A DNA stretch of 64,000 nt, taken from Bromus sterilis (taxonomy: Eukaryota; Streptophyta; Magnoliopsida; Poales; Poaceae). Location: NCBI GenBank assembly GCA_950022295.1, contig OX465595.1:225893770-225957769 (forward strand). The letters run 5' to 3'. Positions 11,158-22,868 of the stretch are shown here, piece after piece. The notes beneath the pieces were generated by a model that saw nothing but the letters and a program-made list of their open reading frames with translations, did no database searches and was not told the DNA's origin. How positions within the stretch are numbered: the stretch's first letter is position 1; each line of letters opens with the position of its first letter. The position numbers were made by a program, and so were the translations under genes.

Positions 11158-11167
11158 GGGGGGTAGG
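11156..11167 (+). other. polypurine tract of the chromovirus
   Basis: AAGGGGGGTAGG lies two bases before the TGTAAGATCCC start of the 3' LTR. It is the expected plus-strand primer. Confidence 0.85.
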
Positions 11168-11169
11168 TT

Positions 11170-13978
11170 TGTAAGATCCCAATTTTCTAAATTCGGATGT
11201 TAATAGATCATCATATGCATCTCATGCTGCTTCCGCATTTTTCTGGAGTTTTAAAATATTTTTAAACATTTTTCAACACATGGCAGTTTGCTGCAGAGGA
11301 TATAAGAGGACTTATCCCCATTTTTAATTGTTGGAAAATAGTTTAAAATATTTTTTGGAGACTTTTTGATTTTACTTTGGAGTTATAAATATTTTCTAAA
11401 ATTATTTTTGGAATTTATTTATGCTCCGGAAAAGTTTTTAAATCAATTTTTGGAGTTTTCGGTATTTTTAAGATACTAGAAAAGTATTTTAAAATATTTA
11501 AAAATAAGTTGCAAAGTTTTTATTTTATTTTAATATTTTGGTCAAGCCAAAAATTCAATTTTATTATTTTAAAAATATTGGCGAAGACGGAATTTTAAAA
11601 TAAATTTCCGTGATTTTTCTAATACTGTTTCGGGCCTAATGGGCGTGGTCTATTTTTGTTTCCGCAGACCGAATTTGTATTTATCTCGGATTTAAAAAAA
11701 AAGGATTAGGGGCTGCCTATAAATAGCCCCGATTAGGGAAAAATTATTTTCGCTTAGCGTTTTAGGGTTAGCTCTAATTTAATCCGCGGGACCCGCCGCC
11801 GTCGACGTCATCGCCGGAGTTCGCCGGAATCTCGCCGGAGTTTCGCCGGAGTTGCGTTTATCGCGTTTTTTTCGAGGTATCTTCGCGAGTCGCCGCCGCC
11901 TACGCCGTTCCCGTGCCCTAGCACCATCGCGCCGCCACCCTAGCTGCGCCGCCTGCCGCCTGCTCGCCGCCGCCACGGTCGGTCGCCGCCTGGCCGCGCC
12001 CTGGCCGCCCGCGCCCTCGCGCCCGGCCGCCGCCCCTCCGCCGCGCCCGGCCGCCCTCGCCGGCGCTCGCCGGCCGGAGCCGCAGCCCCGAGCTAGGACG
12101 AGCCATGGCCATGGCTCCATGGCCTGTGTTCCGTGCCCGTGCATGGAGGAAGATAGAGTTTGGAAAAAAAAGTCAAAACGCGTTTTCAATTTTTTTTTTC
12201 CAGATCTGGATCCAAACCGCCCGGGGACCCGATCCCGTTTTTTCAGAAAATTTTATTTACGTACGGGTCCTTTTTTACAGTAGAGCACCCCGGTACCCCC
12301 GTTTTTCACCCGATACCGTTTTTGCAACTACTCTTTAATCGTAACTCGGAATTGGGCGATTCCAGTTGCGTTCCCACCGTGTAGAAATTTTCTAGCAAGT
12401 AGACCTAGTGTTACAGAAGTTTAAAGTTTTTAAATTTGGATCCCAAGCTGATCCAAATTTGAACTTCCGGCAGCCGTAACTTTTTACCGGTGCGCCCGTT
12501 TGCGCCGTTTCTTTTTGCGTTGGTTTTATTTTGACAAGTACTTTAAGTTTAGCTACTGTTAGGCCAGTTTTTATACTGTTCTTTGAATGTTGTTATCGTT
12601 TGAGCATATTTGTATTGAACATATGATTGATTGGTGCTATGTTTGCTCGTATAGATTGTCCGGAGTGTGCCACCCCGTTTTGTGAGGATTGTGACCGTCA
12701 GGACCAGAAAGAAGGCAAGTGATGCTTTGACCATACTCATACGTATATTTTCTATATGCATTATGTTAAGAAATATCACCTTATTGCATGATAGGTAGTT
12801 TATTTTACTGTTGCTTCAAAACCAGTTAGGATAGCCACATGTCTTGACTTGTCTACCGTATATCAACCTAGCCGTGTTGTTGCTTTGTTGCTATGCTTTG
12901 TAGACGAGGTTTGGGTTGTGAGAATTCATGGAGTGCATGTGAGCTATTTCTAATAAGCTGTGTAGCAACTTTATAAAAATAGAAATCACTTCTGGACGGG
13001 AGGGTTGCATCCCGGTAGTTGTGCCTTGTCTAAGGACAGTGACGGGGTTAAATGCACCCAATGGTTGTTTTGGTGGTGGACCGGGTGCGTCATGGAGAGT
13101 ATCCTTTGACGCAGTGGGCGTCGTCTAGGCTCAAAAAGATCAGACAGGCAATATTACTAGTAGCTTCCGTGTACAGCCATTGGCTATATGGGCTCTGGAT
13201 TAGCACGAGTACATTGTGGGGAACCTGGCCCTGGTAGCTAGCTGATGTAGATGTGTGGTTAGGTGTACCGGCTACCAAAGGGTGGAGGCAACCTCTTCAG
13301 AAAGTCTTTGTCTCAATCTTCGGGTTGAGTCCAGTGGGGAACGTGTACAACCTCTGCAGATTGTATAAACTGATCATGATTAGCCGTGTCCACGGTTACG
13401 GACGAACTTTGAGCAACTAGTCTGTACTGTTGATGAATGATCTTGAAAGATGAACACTTAATAATAATTTGGTTGGGACAAGAGTAGCATGGGTTGCTAT
13501 GTGTTACAGGTAGAATTCAACTTAAAACTTTGACTAGTTTAGTTCAGGAGAAAATTGGCTTTCTGCAAAACTAAGCCATAAGCCTTTCCTTTAACTTACC
13601 TTGCATGTAGTTGTAGGTCCTTTATATAAACTTTTCCGTGTCACTTGCCGTACAAATCAGATGTACTAACTCGTTGTCGGGCTGTAACCTTCGGTGCTGC
13701 AGGTTTTTCAGACGATCAGTAAGGTGCGTTAGGGGTTTCGAGTCTACACTCAACATGTTCGCATGTGGCTGTTGATGGGACTCCACGTTATATTTATATT
13801 GAATAAGCTAGCCTTGAGCTATGCAACTTGTTATTTGTTTACTCTGGATCATACGTTGTAATAATGATGCACTTGTACTTTGATATACATCTATAATACT
13901 GTGTGTGCCAGCGAGTTCGATCCAGGGACTGGCACTTGAACACAGAGACTTCAATTCTGTGTGAATTGGGTCGCTACA
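11170..13978 (+). repeat. complete 3' LTR of the chromovirus (2809 bp)
   Basis: It runs from TGTAAGATCCC to ...TCGCTACA. The first 550 bases are very AT-rich with many ATTTTTAAAA-like runs. Next come a TATA box (11718-11727) and a GC-rich 300-bp stretch (about 11790-12110) coding only Ala/Pro/Arg-rich chance frames. The last third (13142-13978) matches the 5' LTR fragment. The gene-like GC island after the TATA box resembles a 5' untranslated exon. The flanking Athila sequence starts at 13979 (TGAGA, the candidate target duplication). Confidence 0.92.
11718..11727 (+). promoter_or_regulatory. TATA box in the chromovirus LTR
   Basis: CTATAAATAG about 550 bases into the LTR, at the transition from AT-rich to GC-rich sequence. 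This is a typical LTR promoter position. Confidence 0.55.
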
Positions 13979-16900
13979 TGAGACATATGAATTTAACTTT
14001 CTAAGTTCTCTAAGCAACCTCGTGGTACTAATTTACCTAGTAATGATAATTTTTTTGAAGATATTGCTTCCATTGCTATTACTCCTAATGATCCTTTGCA
14101 GCAATATATGGAAGACAACGAGAATGATATTCATATGCAAGAAATAAATGAGTTAGATGAAATATTCACAAGACAAACTGCTATCCTGAAGCACAACCTT
14201 CCGGTTGAACCTTTAGGAATCCTAGCACAACCAAAAGAAGACCCGGTGATTGACCTCAAACTAGTTCTCCATACGCTCAAGTACGCTTATTTGGATGAAA
14301 AGAAAATATATCATGTTATTATCAATGCTAACCTTTTAGATTTGAAGAAAAGAGATTATTGGAGACACTTCGCAGACACCGTGGTGCCCTTGGCTATACT
14401 CTTGATGACCTTAAGGGGATTAGTCCATCGATTTGCCAACATACTATCAATATCGAGCCCGACGCTAAACCAGTTGTTGATCATCAACGACGGTTGAACC
14501 CAAGGATGAAGAACATGGTTAGGAATGAAATTCTCAAGCTTCTAGCCGCAGGTATCATCTATCCTATAGCTGATAGTAGATGGGTAAGTCCAGTTCATTG
14601 TGTTCCTAAGAAAGGAGGTATGATTGTTGTTCCTAATGATAAAAATGAACTAATACCTCAAAGAGTTGTTATTGGATATAGAATGTGTATTGATTACAGG
14701 AAATTGAACAAAACTACTAGGAAGGACCACTACCCGCTGCCCTTCATCGATCATATGCTTGAGAGGTTGTCCAAAAACACCAACTTTTGCTATCTTGACG
14801 GGTACTCAGGATTCTCTCAAACTCATGTTAACACTGCCGATCAAGAGAAGACCACTTTCACGTGTCCTTACGGTACTTATGCTTATAGGGTATGCCTTTT
14901 GGTTTATGCATTGCACCTGCTAATTTTCAAAGATGCATGTCTTCTATTTTTCATGGTTTCTGTGAGGAGATTGTGGAAGGCTTCATGGACGATTTCTTCG
15001 TCTATGGAACTTCCTTCGACCAATGTCTCCACAATCTTAATAAAGTTTTGCAGAGATGCGAGGACACAAATTTAGTTCTAAATTGGGAAAAGTGCCACTT
15101 CATGGTTATAGAAGGGATCGTTCTTGCTCACAAGATTTATGAGAGGGGAATTGAAGTGGACAAGGCGAAGATTGAAGCTATTGAAAGGATGCCTTATCCA
15201 AGGGACATCAAAGGTATTCGTAGTTTTCTCGGTCATGCTGGTTTCTATAGAAGATTTATTAAAGACTTTTCTAAGACTTTGAGACCCCTCACTAATCTTC
15301 TCCAGAAGGATGTTCCTTTTGTATTAGATGAAGATTGTAATGAAGCCTTCGAAGTTCTTAAGAAAGCTTTAATAACCGCTCCTATAGTACAACCACGTGA
15401 TTGGAAATTGCTCGTTGAAATTATGTGTGATGCTAGTGATTTTGCTGTTGGAGTTGTTCTAGTGCAAAGGGTTGATAAGAAATTAAATGTTATACATTAT
15501 GCTAGCAAAACCCTTGATAGTGCTCAAAAGAATTATGCTACTACTGAGAAGGAATTCTTAGTAGTAGTATTTGCTTGTGATAAGTTTAAACCTTATATTA
15601 TTGATTCTAAAGTTATTATTCATACTGACCATGCTTACCTTAAGTACCTTATGGCGAAGAAGGATGCCAAACTGAGACTCATCACGTGGGTACTCCTTCT
15701 TCAAGAATTTGATTTACAAATTGTTGCTAGGAAAGGAGCAGACAATCCGGTGGCCAACGATCTTTCAAGGATGGAAGATATACCGCATGATCCCATTCCA
15801 GTCAATGAAATCTTCCCAGATGAACAACTAGCTGTTGTAAAAGTACAATCCCTTTCCGATCCTTGGTTTGCAGATTATGCTAATTTGATCGTTGCAAAAT
15901 ATTTGCCTCCAGGTTTAACATTTCAGCAAAGGAAGAAGTTCTTCCATGATTTGAGGCACTACTTTTGGGATGACCCACATCTTTACAAAGAAGGTCTGGA
16001 CTTGATCGTGAGAAGATGCATACCGGAGCACGAACAAAAGGACATTCTTAGACAATGTCACGATAGTCCCTACAAAGGATATCATGCCGGTGAGAGGACC
16101 GCACATAAGGTTCTCCAATAAGGTTTTTATTGGCCTACTCTCTTTAAAGATGCCAGAATTAATGTTTTATCTTGTGATAAGTGTCAGAGAGTTGGCAATA
16201 TTAGTTGGAGGAATGAGATGCCTATGAATTACTCTCTAGTGATTGAGCCTTTTGATTGTTGGGGTTTTGATTTTATGGGTCCTTTTCCTTCTTCACATAA
16301 GTACACTCACATTTTAGTAGATGTTGATTATGTAACCAAGTGGGTTGAAGCAATCCTCACCGAGAATGCTGATCACAAGACGTCTTTGAAAATGCTCAAA
16401 GATGTAATTTTTCCTAGGTTTGGTGTACCAAGGTTACTTATGACTGATGGAGGATCACCCGTCACACACGGAGCTTTTAGAAAAGCTCTAGCTAAGTACG
16501 ATGTCAATCATAGAAATGCTTCACCGTACCATCCTCAAACTATTGGGCAAGTTGAGCTCACCAATAGAAAGATCAAGTTGATCTTACAAAAGACAGTTAA
16601 CAGTTCTAGAAAGGACTGGTCAAAGAAGTTGGGAGATGCTTTGTGGGCGTATAGAACTGCTTACCAAAACACCATGGGCGTGTCTCCATATAAGATGGTC
16701 TATGGCAAGGCTTGCCATTTTCCATTAGAGTTAGAACACAAAGCTTTCTGGGCTGTTAAAGAGCTTAATGCTGACCCAAAGTTGGCTGGTGAAAAGAGTC
16801 TCATGAACTTGACTTCTCTAGATGAGTGGAGAAGTGAAGCTTACGAGAGTTCTAAAATGTTCAAAGAAAAGGTAAAGAAGTGGCATGATAGAAGGATTCT

Positions 16901-17125
16901 GAAATGTGAATTTAATGTTGGTAAAGTTTTTTTGTTTAGATCTCGTTTCAGATTTTCTCCAGGTAAATTACTTTCCATATGGGAAGGACCATTTCATATC
17001 GAAGAAGTCTACCGCTCCGGTGCAATCAAGATTAACAATTTTGATGGCACCAAACCTCAAGTTGTGAATGGGCAAAGACTTAAGCATTACATGGTGGGAG
17101 ACCCTGTAAATGTTGCTGTAAATCT
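13979..17125 (+). pseudogene. pol: Athila-type Ty3/gypsy pol (RT, RNase H, integrase), broken
   Basis: This is the host into which the chromovirus inserted; its 5' part is left of the window. RT begins near 14360 (METLRRHRGALGYT, GISPSICQHTI, MCIDYRKLN, HYPLPFIDHMLERL). The active-site box FMDDFF is near 14980. RNase H (MCDASDFAVG, TTEKEFL, HTDHAYLKYL) spans about 15420-15680. Integrase zinc and core follow from about 15950 to 16760, with Asp in VDVDYVTKW, Asp in MTDGGS and Glu in GQVELTNRK. Frameshifts occur near 14355 and 14890, and a stop at 16119-16121. There is no chromodomain, and the style (KHYMVGDP at the end) is that of wheat and barley Athila elements. It ends abruptly at the CACTA tip at 17126. 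Confidence 0.9.
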
Positions 17126-17789
17126 CACTACTAGAAAACTACTTATAGATAGAAAGGGATTCTCTGGCGCACCTAAAAGGGCTTGCTCCACAGAAATATT
17201 TTTGTGGCGCATGGAGCAAGGTGAGCCACAGAAATATGGACATTTATGTGGCGCATTGGACCCAGATGCGCCACTAAAGTCCACATTTATGTGGTGCATG
17301 TGCTCTTGTGCGCCACTGAAATTTGGGGTGGGGCCCACCACGTGGATCTGGATGCCCCTTTTTATGGCGCATGAGGCCCCGTGCGCCAGAGAAATTTGAT
17401 ATTTCTATGGAAAAAATCCCACACCCCCCCTGCGGACGGCCTTTTCAGTTTGAAAAAAATAAAATAAAATGATAGAAATGTGAAAATAACAAATAGAAAA
17501 GGAGATTCCCATGTAATATGTTGTCTAGTTGTTAGGGAAATTTAAATACAATAATTTTGACTTTTTTTGCAAAATCCCTCGAGAATTTGTAAAATGGGCA
17601 TACCTTTTGCATCCGAACTCATATAAAAAAGTTTTTTATATTAAAAATCATCTACTCGAAAAGTTACATCCGAATTCAACAGGGATTTTTAGAATCCCAA
17701 AAAACCTAACAGAAAAAAAGTTACGAGGCTTTAAAGATCTGCAGGGAAATTTTTTTGAAATTTTGGGGACAAAATTATGTAGGTGGTGT
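17126..17789 (+). mobile_element. CACTA (En/Spm) terminal fragment
   Basis: It begins CACTACTAGAAAACTAC exactly where the Athila reading frame loses similarity. Many GGCGCA/TGCGCC subterminal motifs follow (17160-17390), including an exact 13-bp inverted pair TTCTCTGGCGCAC (17160-17172 and 17381-17393). After that comes an AT-rich non-coding stretch of a kind I associate with Triticeae CACTA interiors. No transposase and no opposite terminus are visible, so only about 660 bp of one end remains. The right boundary is approximate. Confidence 0.7.
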
Positions 17790-18788
17790 GAACTGGGATT
17801 GAGGTTTCTATCACTCCGCGAACCCACCGTAAGCATTTTTTATACACAATTCATTCCCCTAGGTCCTTAGAAAGGCGAAGTGTTGTGTGTTCGACTCACA
17901 CAACACCACTACAAAAATAAAAATACAACTTAAATATCAAACAACACATATTACTTCAAGATCATATGACTACTAACAACTAGACTTCTCCCATGTCCAC
18001 AAGAACTAAATTAACTACTCACAAGACATAAAAGAGGTCATGATAAGTGGTGATAAATAGATGATGAACAATATGGACATAACAATATTTATCCAACAAA
18101 ACTCAATAACATTCACCACAAAAGAGTAATCAACACTTGTAGAGTAGAGAGGATAGATAATACGGATTAAAACACAAGTTGCAATTTTGAGATGAGGTAG
18201 GATGAATATGGAGATGGTGCCGATGTTGGGGATGATGTTGATGATGATCTCGATGATTCGCGTGACGATGGCGATGACAATGGCGATGATCTCCTCTTCT
18301 GGGAGATGTTCTCCCCGACGGCATCTGCCTGCCGGAGATGTATTTTCTTCTCTGTAGGTTTCCGCCAAGAAACTCGCGAGACTCATCGCTCTTTAGGGTT
18401 TTTAGAGGACGGTGCATATATAGGCCAGAGGGGGGAGCCGGGGTGGCCCCAGTGATCCAGGCGGCCTCCTAGCGTGCCCCTGGTGGGGGCCGCGCCAGGG
18501 GGGCGCCTGGGCACCTGGTGGGCCCCCTCTAGCCCCTTTTCGGCGAAGCTTCGTTAATCTTCTGGAAAATAAACCCTGTCGGTTTTCAGCGCATTTGGAG
18601 ATATTCTGTTTTAGCATCACAATGTCCACTTTTCTCCGCTAAATCCTGCATGTGCTGTTTCGGCAGCGGAAAGTTGCAAACTGTGTAAAACAAGCGAAAA
18701 CAAGATAAGGATAGCATCATAACATGAAATATATCAATGAATAGGGGTGAATTATGATATAAAATAGTGATGCATTTTGGACGTATCA
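17790..18788 (-). repeat. Athila-type LTR fragment
   Basis: The minus strand starts TGATACGTCCAAAATGCATC at 18788, the start motif of Athila-group LTRs in Triticeae. It runs through a GC-rich GGCGCC segment, a TATA-like CTATATATG (about 18414-18422) and an AGAAACCCTAAAG-like leader. A His/Ile-rich chance frame follows (18015-18417). Similarity to such LTRs continues to about 17790, where it is cut by the CACTA fragment. Primer site and internal region are absent, so it is a truncated solo piece. Confidence 0.7.
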
Positions 18789-19262
18789 TGGTCTCCTGGT
18801 GCTCGCGATCTTGCAAGCACGGCAGCGGCGGAAGAGAGAGGAAAATCGCGATGCGGAGGTCTCCCCAAGGGTTTTCGGGACGAGAGGTAAATATGGGATG
18901 AAGGGGGGGCCAGAGGGGGGACACCCCCCTCCAATGTGCCCTGGTGGCGCGACCAGGAGGGGGGGCGCGCCAGGTGGTCGCCTGGGTGGGCCATGATACC
19001 CTTCCGGCACTCCTTTGGTGATCCAGAAGCTTCTTCTGTGCTGGTTTTTTATATGATTTTTCTGGAATTTTGGAGCTCCGTAAACATGGGTAAAAACCTG
19101 CAACTTACAGACATCAGCAGATAGAACTTGGCACTGGGTGCACTGAGTTAATAGGTTACTACAAATATGTGCAAAAAGATATAAAAGTGTAGAAAAACTC
19201 ATAGCAATGTCACTTAAAAGTGCATGGAACAAGCAGAAATTATAGATACGTTTGGGACGTCA
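18789..19262 (-). repeat. second Athila-type LTR fragment, joined to plastid DNA
   Basis: It resembles the first part of the LTRs at 39247-40875 and 45030-46657 (TTCTGGTGCTC...GATCTTG and TGCACTGAGTTAATAGGTTA). The minus-strand tip at 19262 reads TGACGTCC instead of TGATACGTCC, a 2-bp loss. The tip abuts rpl2-derived plastid DNA, so this element probably inserted into the plastid block. It was then truncated at 18789. Confidence 0.75.
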
Positions 19263-19322
19263 CCTGTCTACGGTTCCCTTGCGTGTGCTCGAGAGAGGTT
19301 TTTTTTATAAATGTTGCGCCGT
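19263..19322 (-). pseudogene. rpl2: rpl2 5' fragment (plastid)
   Basis: Only the first 60 bases of the plastid large-subunit protein L2 gene remain, cut by the LTR at 19262. The start codon position reads ACG (19320-19322), as in grass plastid genomes where RNA editing creates AUG. A TAA follows within the first six codons where a Tyr codon (TAC) is expected. The spacer to rpl23 is the normal short one. Confidence 0.85.
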
Positions 19323-19340
19323 ATTGTTAAGTATTCTCCT

Positions 19341-19623
19341 TTAGTTTTTTTCTCTATCTAGAAGTGGAATAGAATAACCCAGTTGAAGGGTAATGAGCAT
19401 AAATCTGTAATGCATTGTATGACCCAGAATAGGTCCTATTCTTCTACCTTTTCCAGGTAGTCGATGGCTATTCACAACTACCACCTTAACACCAAAGAAG
19501 AGTTCAACCCAATGCTTTATTTCTGTCTTAGTGAATCCCGATTTGACATTAAAATTATATTGATTCTTTCCCAATAAACGAAGACTTTTTTTATGTAAAT
19601 ATTGCGTATTTGATTCAATCCAT
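19341..19623 (-). pseudogene. rpl23: rpl23 (plastid ribosomal protein L23), decayed
   Basis: Near full length (93 residues in grasses). The ATG is at 19621-19623; codon 3 is TGA instead of a Gly codon, and one extra A near codon 12 shifts the frame. The remaining frame 19341-19574 reads GKNQYNFNVKSGFTKTEIKHWVELFFG to SIPLLDREKN, a clear L23 C-terminus with a few substitutions. L23 binds 23S rRNA at the exit tunnel in the plastid; this copy cannot be translated as such. Confidence 0.93.
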
Positions 19624-19797
19624 AAATCGACTTTCCCTCCTGTGCTTTAGGTTCTTGTATCGATATGAATTCGAGTTCTTATTGTTCTTATGTAATGGTA
19701 TGAATATACCATACCAATTCGTTATGTATGGATGATTGATGAGATTCCATGGATAGAGAGCCAGTTCCAATAGACTTATGGAACATTCTCGTTCGTG

Positions 19798-19871
19798 TGC
19801 ATCCAGTAGGAATTGAACCCGCAAATTTACCAATTATGATTTGGGCGCTTTAACCATTAAACCATGGATTC
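19798..19871 (-). tRNA. trnI-CAU: trnI-CAU, decayed plastid copy
   Basis: This is a 74-nt tRNA shape with CAT anticodon in the loop of CCCAAATCATAATTGG. The T arm GGGTTCAATTCC and the discriminator region TGGATGCA are visible. The 5' end reads GAATCC instead of GCATCC, so the acceptor stem has a mismatch. The position between rpl23 and ycf2 is as in plastids. It is not expected to function in the nucleus. Confidence 0.85.
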
Positions 19872-19959
19872 TTAACAGGGATCATTGTACATCATAAATA
19901 ACAAATTTTCATATAGAAATACATATCATAGAAAAATAAAATAAAAATATTCTGAGATG

Positions 19960-21640
19960 GCATATATTCGGAGATTACTATGAAAACACCTCTGCGGATC
20001 CTCGAGTTAAAAGAGAGACTGAGAGGAATCAAGAATCCTAATTCTCGCTATTTTGAATGGATCCAATTGTATTGCGTCTGACTCTTAGTGATCATTTCTC
20101 TTTAGAAAAGAATGAACTTGGTTATCAAAGGATTGAACAACCGGGATCCATTTACTTATGATACCCAATTGGCATTGATAACAAGGATCTAATGTATTCT
20201 GAGTTTAATAGATCATATTTAGTAGAAAGATGTATGTTCCTTGCTCATTATCAGGCAACCACTTATTCCCAAACCTCGTCTGGGACTAATCGTTTTCATT
20301 TACCATCTCATGGAAAACTCTTTTCGTTCCGCTTAGCCCTATCGGGTATTTCAGTGATAAGATCTATAGGAACTGGACGATCCTATTTGGTCAAATACAT
20401 AACGAAAAATTACGATTTTCCTTTCATTAAGGTCCGGGGGCTTCTTATTCCACAAGAATGAAAGCACATTTTCATTCTGTCATATACTAGGGGTTTTCAC
20501 TTGGAAAATACATTGTTCCATACTAAAGGATTCGGGTCCATAACCACGAGTTCCAGTTCACTGGATCTTGTAGCAGTTAGCAATGAGGCCCTATCCATTA
20601 GTATTCCACATAAGAAATCCATTCTAGAAAAAATAAAATTAGATTAGCTCATCATAGACAAACTTGGGGTTTGCGAGCCAAGGTAAGATCGGCTCGGGAT
20701 CATGGGAACCTTTTCTATCAGATAGGGGGGGCTCTTTTACAAAATAGACTTACTAAGTAATAACCCCATAGAATCTATCTATATAAAGGTAAAGAGGCAA
20801 TCATGTCAGTAAGTGGGTTTTTCTTTAGCCAAACAGTACTTCGAGCTTGGAACGAGCATGAAGATATTAACGAGACTTCTTCCTCTTTTGAGTTTTTCCG
20901 GCGGACCTTCCGCGCAAGATCTTTGGTCTTCCCTTGGAACCGATGAAAAAAGTGGATCGCTTCTTATGTACTCGCTCAGAATGATTCTTCTGTATCTATA
21001 CTTCATGGCCCATTAGAAGTAGAAGTTTCTCTGGTGCAATCCTTACCGACAGATAAAGATTGCAGTCAGGTTGATAATAATAGAGTGACATTACTTCGTC
21101 GGTGCGAACCAAGGAAGCCGTTAGAAATGTTTTGAAATGGATATTGCTCTCTATTTGATCACATATTGCTATATGAAAACAAGTGAAGTTTTAAAAAGGG
21201 AACGGAATGCTCAAACCGGAACTGCTAGAGGAACGAATTTTCAATAACATAACTTGGGCTCCTAGAATCTGGCGCCCTTGGGACAATCTATTCGATTGCA
21301 GGGTTTTGTTCCGAAGCAAAGATATTCGCGGAGGCCGGTTCGTTCGTCCTATTCTGATATTCAGGACCAAGAGGTACTGGATTCTCTTTAGGATAGGCCC
21401 TGAAAGGAAAAGAAAGGTTGAAATGCCAACAAACCTCTGTCTATTCTCTAATTCACCCGATCAGATAGTACCCGTTTTTGGAACGTCAAGTGCCAAAGTC
21501 ACTGAATGGGTAAGTCACCAATCAAATCCCTGTGACAAATCAAATGTCATATTAGATATAATATTCAATATATGTAGAAATATCATATATACAATAGACA
21601 TGTAGAATATAATTTTTTGTCGGGAAATTCAAAGGAATCA
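19960..21640 (+). pseudogene. ycf2: ycf2 relic (plastid)
   Basis: Discontinuous ycf2-like segments in several frames: LKERLRGIKNPNSRYFEW near 20005-20060, SYLVERCMFLAHYQ and GTGRSYLVKY at 20210-20460, LTRLLPLLSFSGGPSAQDLWSSLGTDEK near 20870-20955, and ITWAPRIWRPWDNLFD to DQIVPVFGTSSAKVTE at 21250-21510. Grass plastids themselves keep only a ycf2 relic, so some gaps are ancestral; extra stops reflect nuclear decay. Intact ycf2 elsewhere encodes a very large AAA-type protein of the plastid import motor. Confidence 0.85.
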
Positions 21641-21662
21641 TTGAGTGAAAAAGGAGCAAAGA

Positions 21663-22243
21663 ATGACAAAAGACGAGAGTCTACTAGTCTTCACTCTTGT
21701 GGTTTCCTCTTCCTCGGTTTCTGTTTTCTTATTTGCGATCTTTCTTTTCATGGTTCTCCTCTCTGCAACTCACGATTTTCATGAGAGAACCAAATCCAAT
21801 TTGGTGAAGATCATGATTTGGTTTGGCACGATATTTGGATTGTTGGATCGATTTCCTCGATTTGATCGCTACTTATGGGCGTGTGCTCAAAGGATACAAA
21901 CAGGGATTCACAAACAAAAGGGGGAATTCGTAGTCACTTTTTCCTGTCACGTAAAAAAAGTCTTTACGCGAGAGCAATAGAGTTGGGATACATCTATCTC
22001 TTCTGAGCAACCTCTTTTGGATTCTTAAGACCACCCTTGCAGTAGGATACCATTTGCTTTGGGTTCTTTATTATATGCTTTGAGGGACTTTTAGGATCGT
22101 TCAGGCTATATTTAGTCTATTTTGGCTTTTACTTTCTAGTTTTATCAGGGAGATGGTTAAGGACCTCAGAAGATAGAGGAGCGCGCCGGGCCCAGATTTC
22201 TGGAATACTTCTACGAGGAATGCTCATTGAATGAGCATTCTCC
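21663..22243 (+). pseudogene. grass plastid ORF next to trnL-CAA (orf249-type), decayed
   Basis: The frame MTKDESLLVFTLVVSS with a hydrophobic segment (SVFLFAIFLFMVLL) and DRYLWACAQRIQTGI is typical of the hypothetical ORF that grasses keep between ycf2 and trnL-CAA. A missing internal stretch and stops after 21980 break it; later pieces (GSFRLYLVYFGFY near 22100, ISGILLRGMLIE near 22195) are still recognisable. Its function is unknown. Confidence 0.7.
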
Positions 22244-22249
22244 ATATGA

Positions 22250-22330
22250 TGCCTTGAAGAGGAATCGAACCTCCACGCTCTTTAGCACAATATTTTGAGT
22301 CTCGCGTGTCTACCAGTTCACCATCAAGGC
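22250..22330 (-). tRNA. trnL-CAA: trnL-CAA, decayed plastid copy
   Basis: An 81-nt class II tRNA(Leu) with intact acceptor pairing GCCTTGA/TCAAGGC and CAA anticodon. The 3' anticodon strand reads ATATTG instead of ATCTCG, breaking the stem, and the T loop has GATTC for GAGTC. The second copy at 34929-35009 keeps this stem. Confidence 0.9.
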
Positions 22331-22868
22331 ATCTTGAAGTGAATCGTATTCCATGAATATGATATCTATCTAATGTGATATATGGAATATATGACCAAGG
22401 TTGAGTCTTGGAGTATTTCGATCGATCAGTCATATAGGCATGAGTCACAAAACAGATAGCTTCGATTTGCATTATCCCTAGGACACCTTATATGTATTAA
22501 AATCGATATCAAAATCAAAAATATGAAAGATGTACAATCGAATTTCCGTATTCAATAGAAGCCCAAAGAGGTGCATATGGTACCCAAATAAGAATAGGAT
22601 AGATATGTCAAACGCAGGTATAATTACACCTATTACTAATTCTAAATAGAATGTAAGGACGTAGGGATTGCTATGTAAACAGAGTATCCTATTTCCGTAG
22701 GCTAGACTGACCCCTTCTCATAATAAGAATTTGTATGGTCTGGTCCAGTATGGAATGAACTTATAATGTAATGATCGAGTCGATTCCATGATTAGTAAGA
22801 ACAGATCTACTAATTCTTTTATTACAATTAGTAAGAGGGATCGTGAACTAAGAAATAGACCTAGCAGC

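Larger units (their letters stand above)
5634..13978 (+). mobile_element. Ty3/gypsy chromovirus (Tekay/Del-like), defective; 5' end beyond the window
   Basis: Order on the plus strand: truncated 5' LTR, tRNA-Met primer site, an extra upstream ORF, gag remnant, RT-RNase H-integrase with a C-terminal chromodomain, polypurine tract and a complete 3' LTR of 2809 bp. Integrase after RT plus the chromodomain make it a chromovirus, and long LTRs starting TGTAAGATCCC suit Tekay/Del. The missing first two-thirds of the 5' LTR should lie left of the copia insertion. The coding region has a large deletion (gag end through protease), four in-frame stops and a lost catalytic residue, so this copy cannot move by itself. 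Confidence 0.92.

Noticed and set aside
11852..12283. 143-codon Arg/Ala/Pro-rich ORF and its antisense partners
   Set aside because: It lies inside an LTR GC island. Long frames are open on both strands, as expected from GC-rich composition, with no domain or conserved start.
18015..18417. His/Ile-rich ORFs resembling a metal-binding protein
   Set aside because: They derive from GATGATG/CATCATC triplet runs in an Athila LTR leader and are not a conserved protein.
22218..22240. Perfect short palindrome GAATGCTCATTGAATGAGCA... as a new regulatory site
   Set aside because: It belongs to the plastid ORF sequence beside trnL-CAA and is degraded in the second copy.
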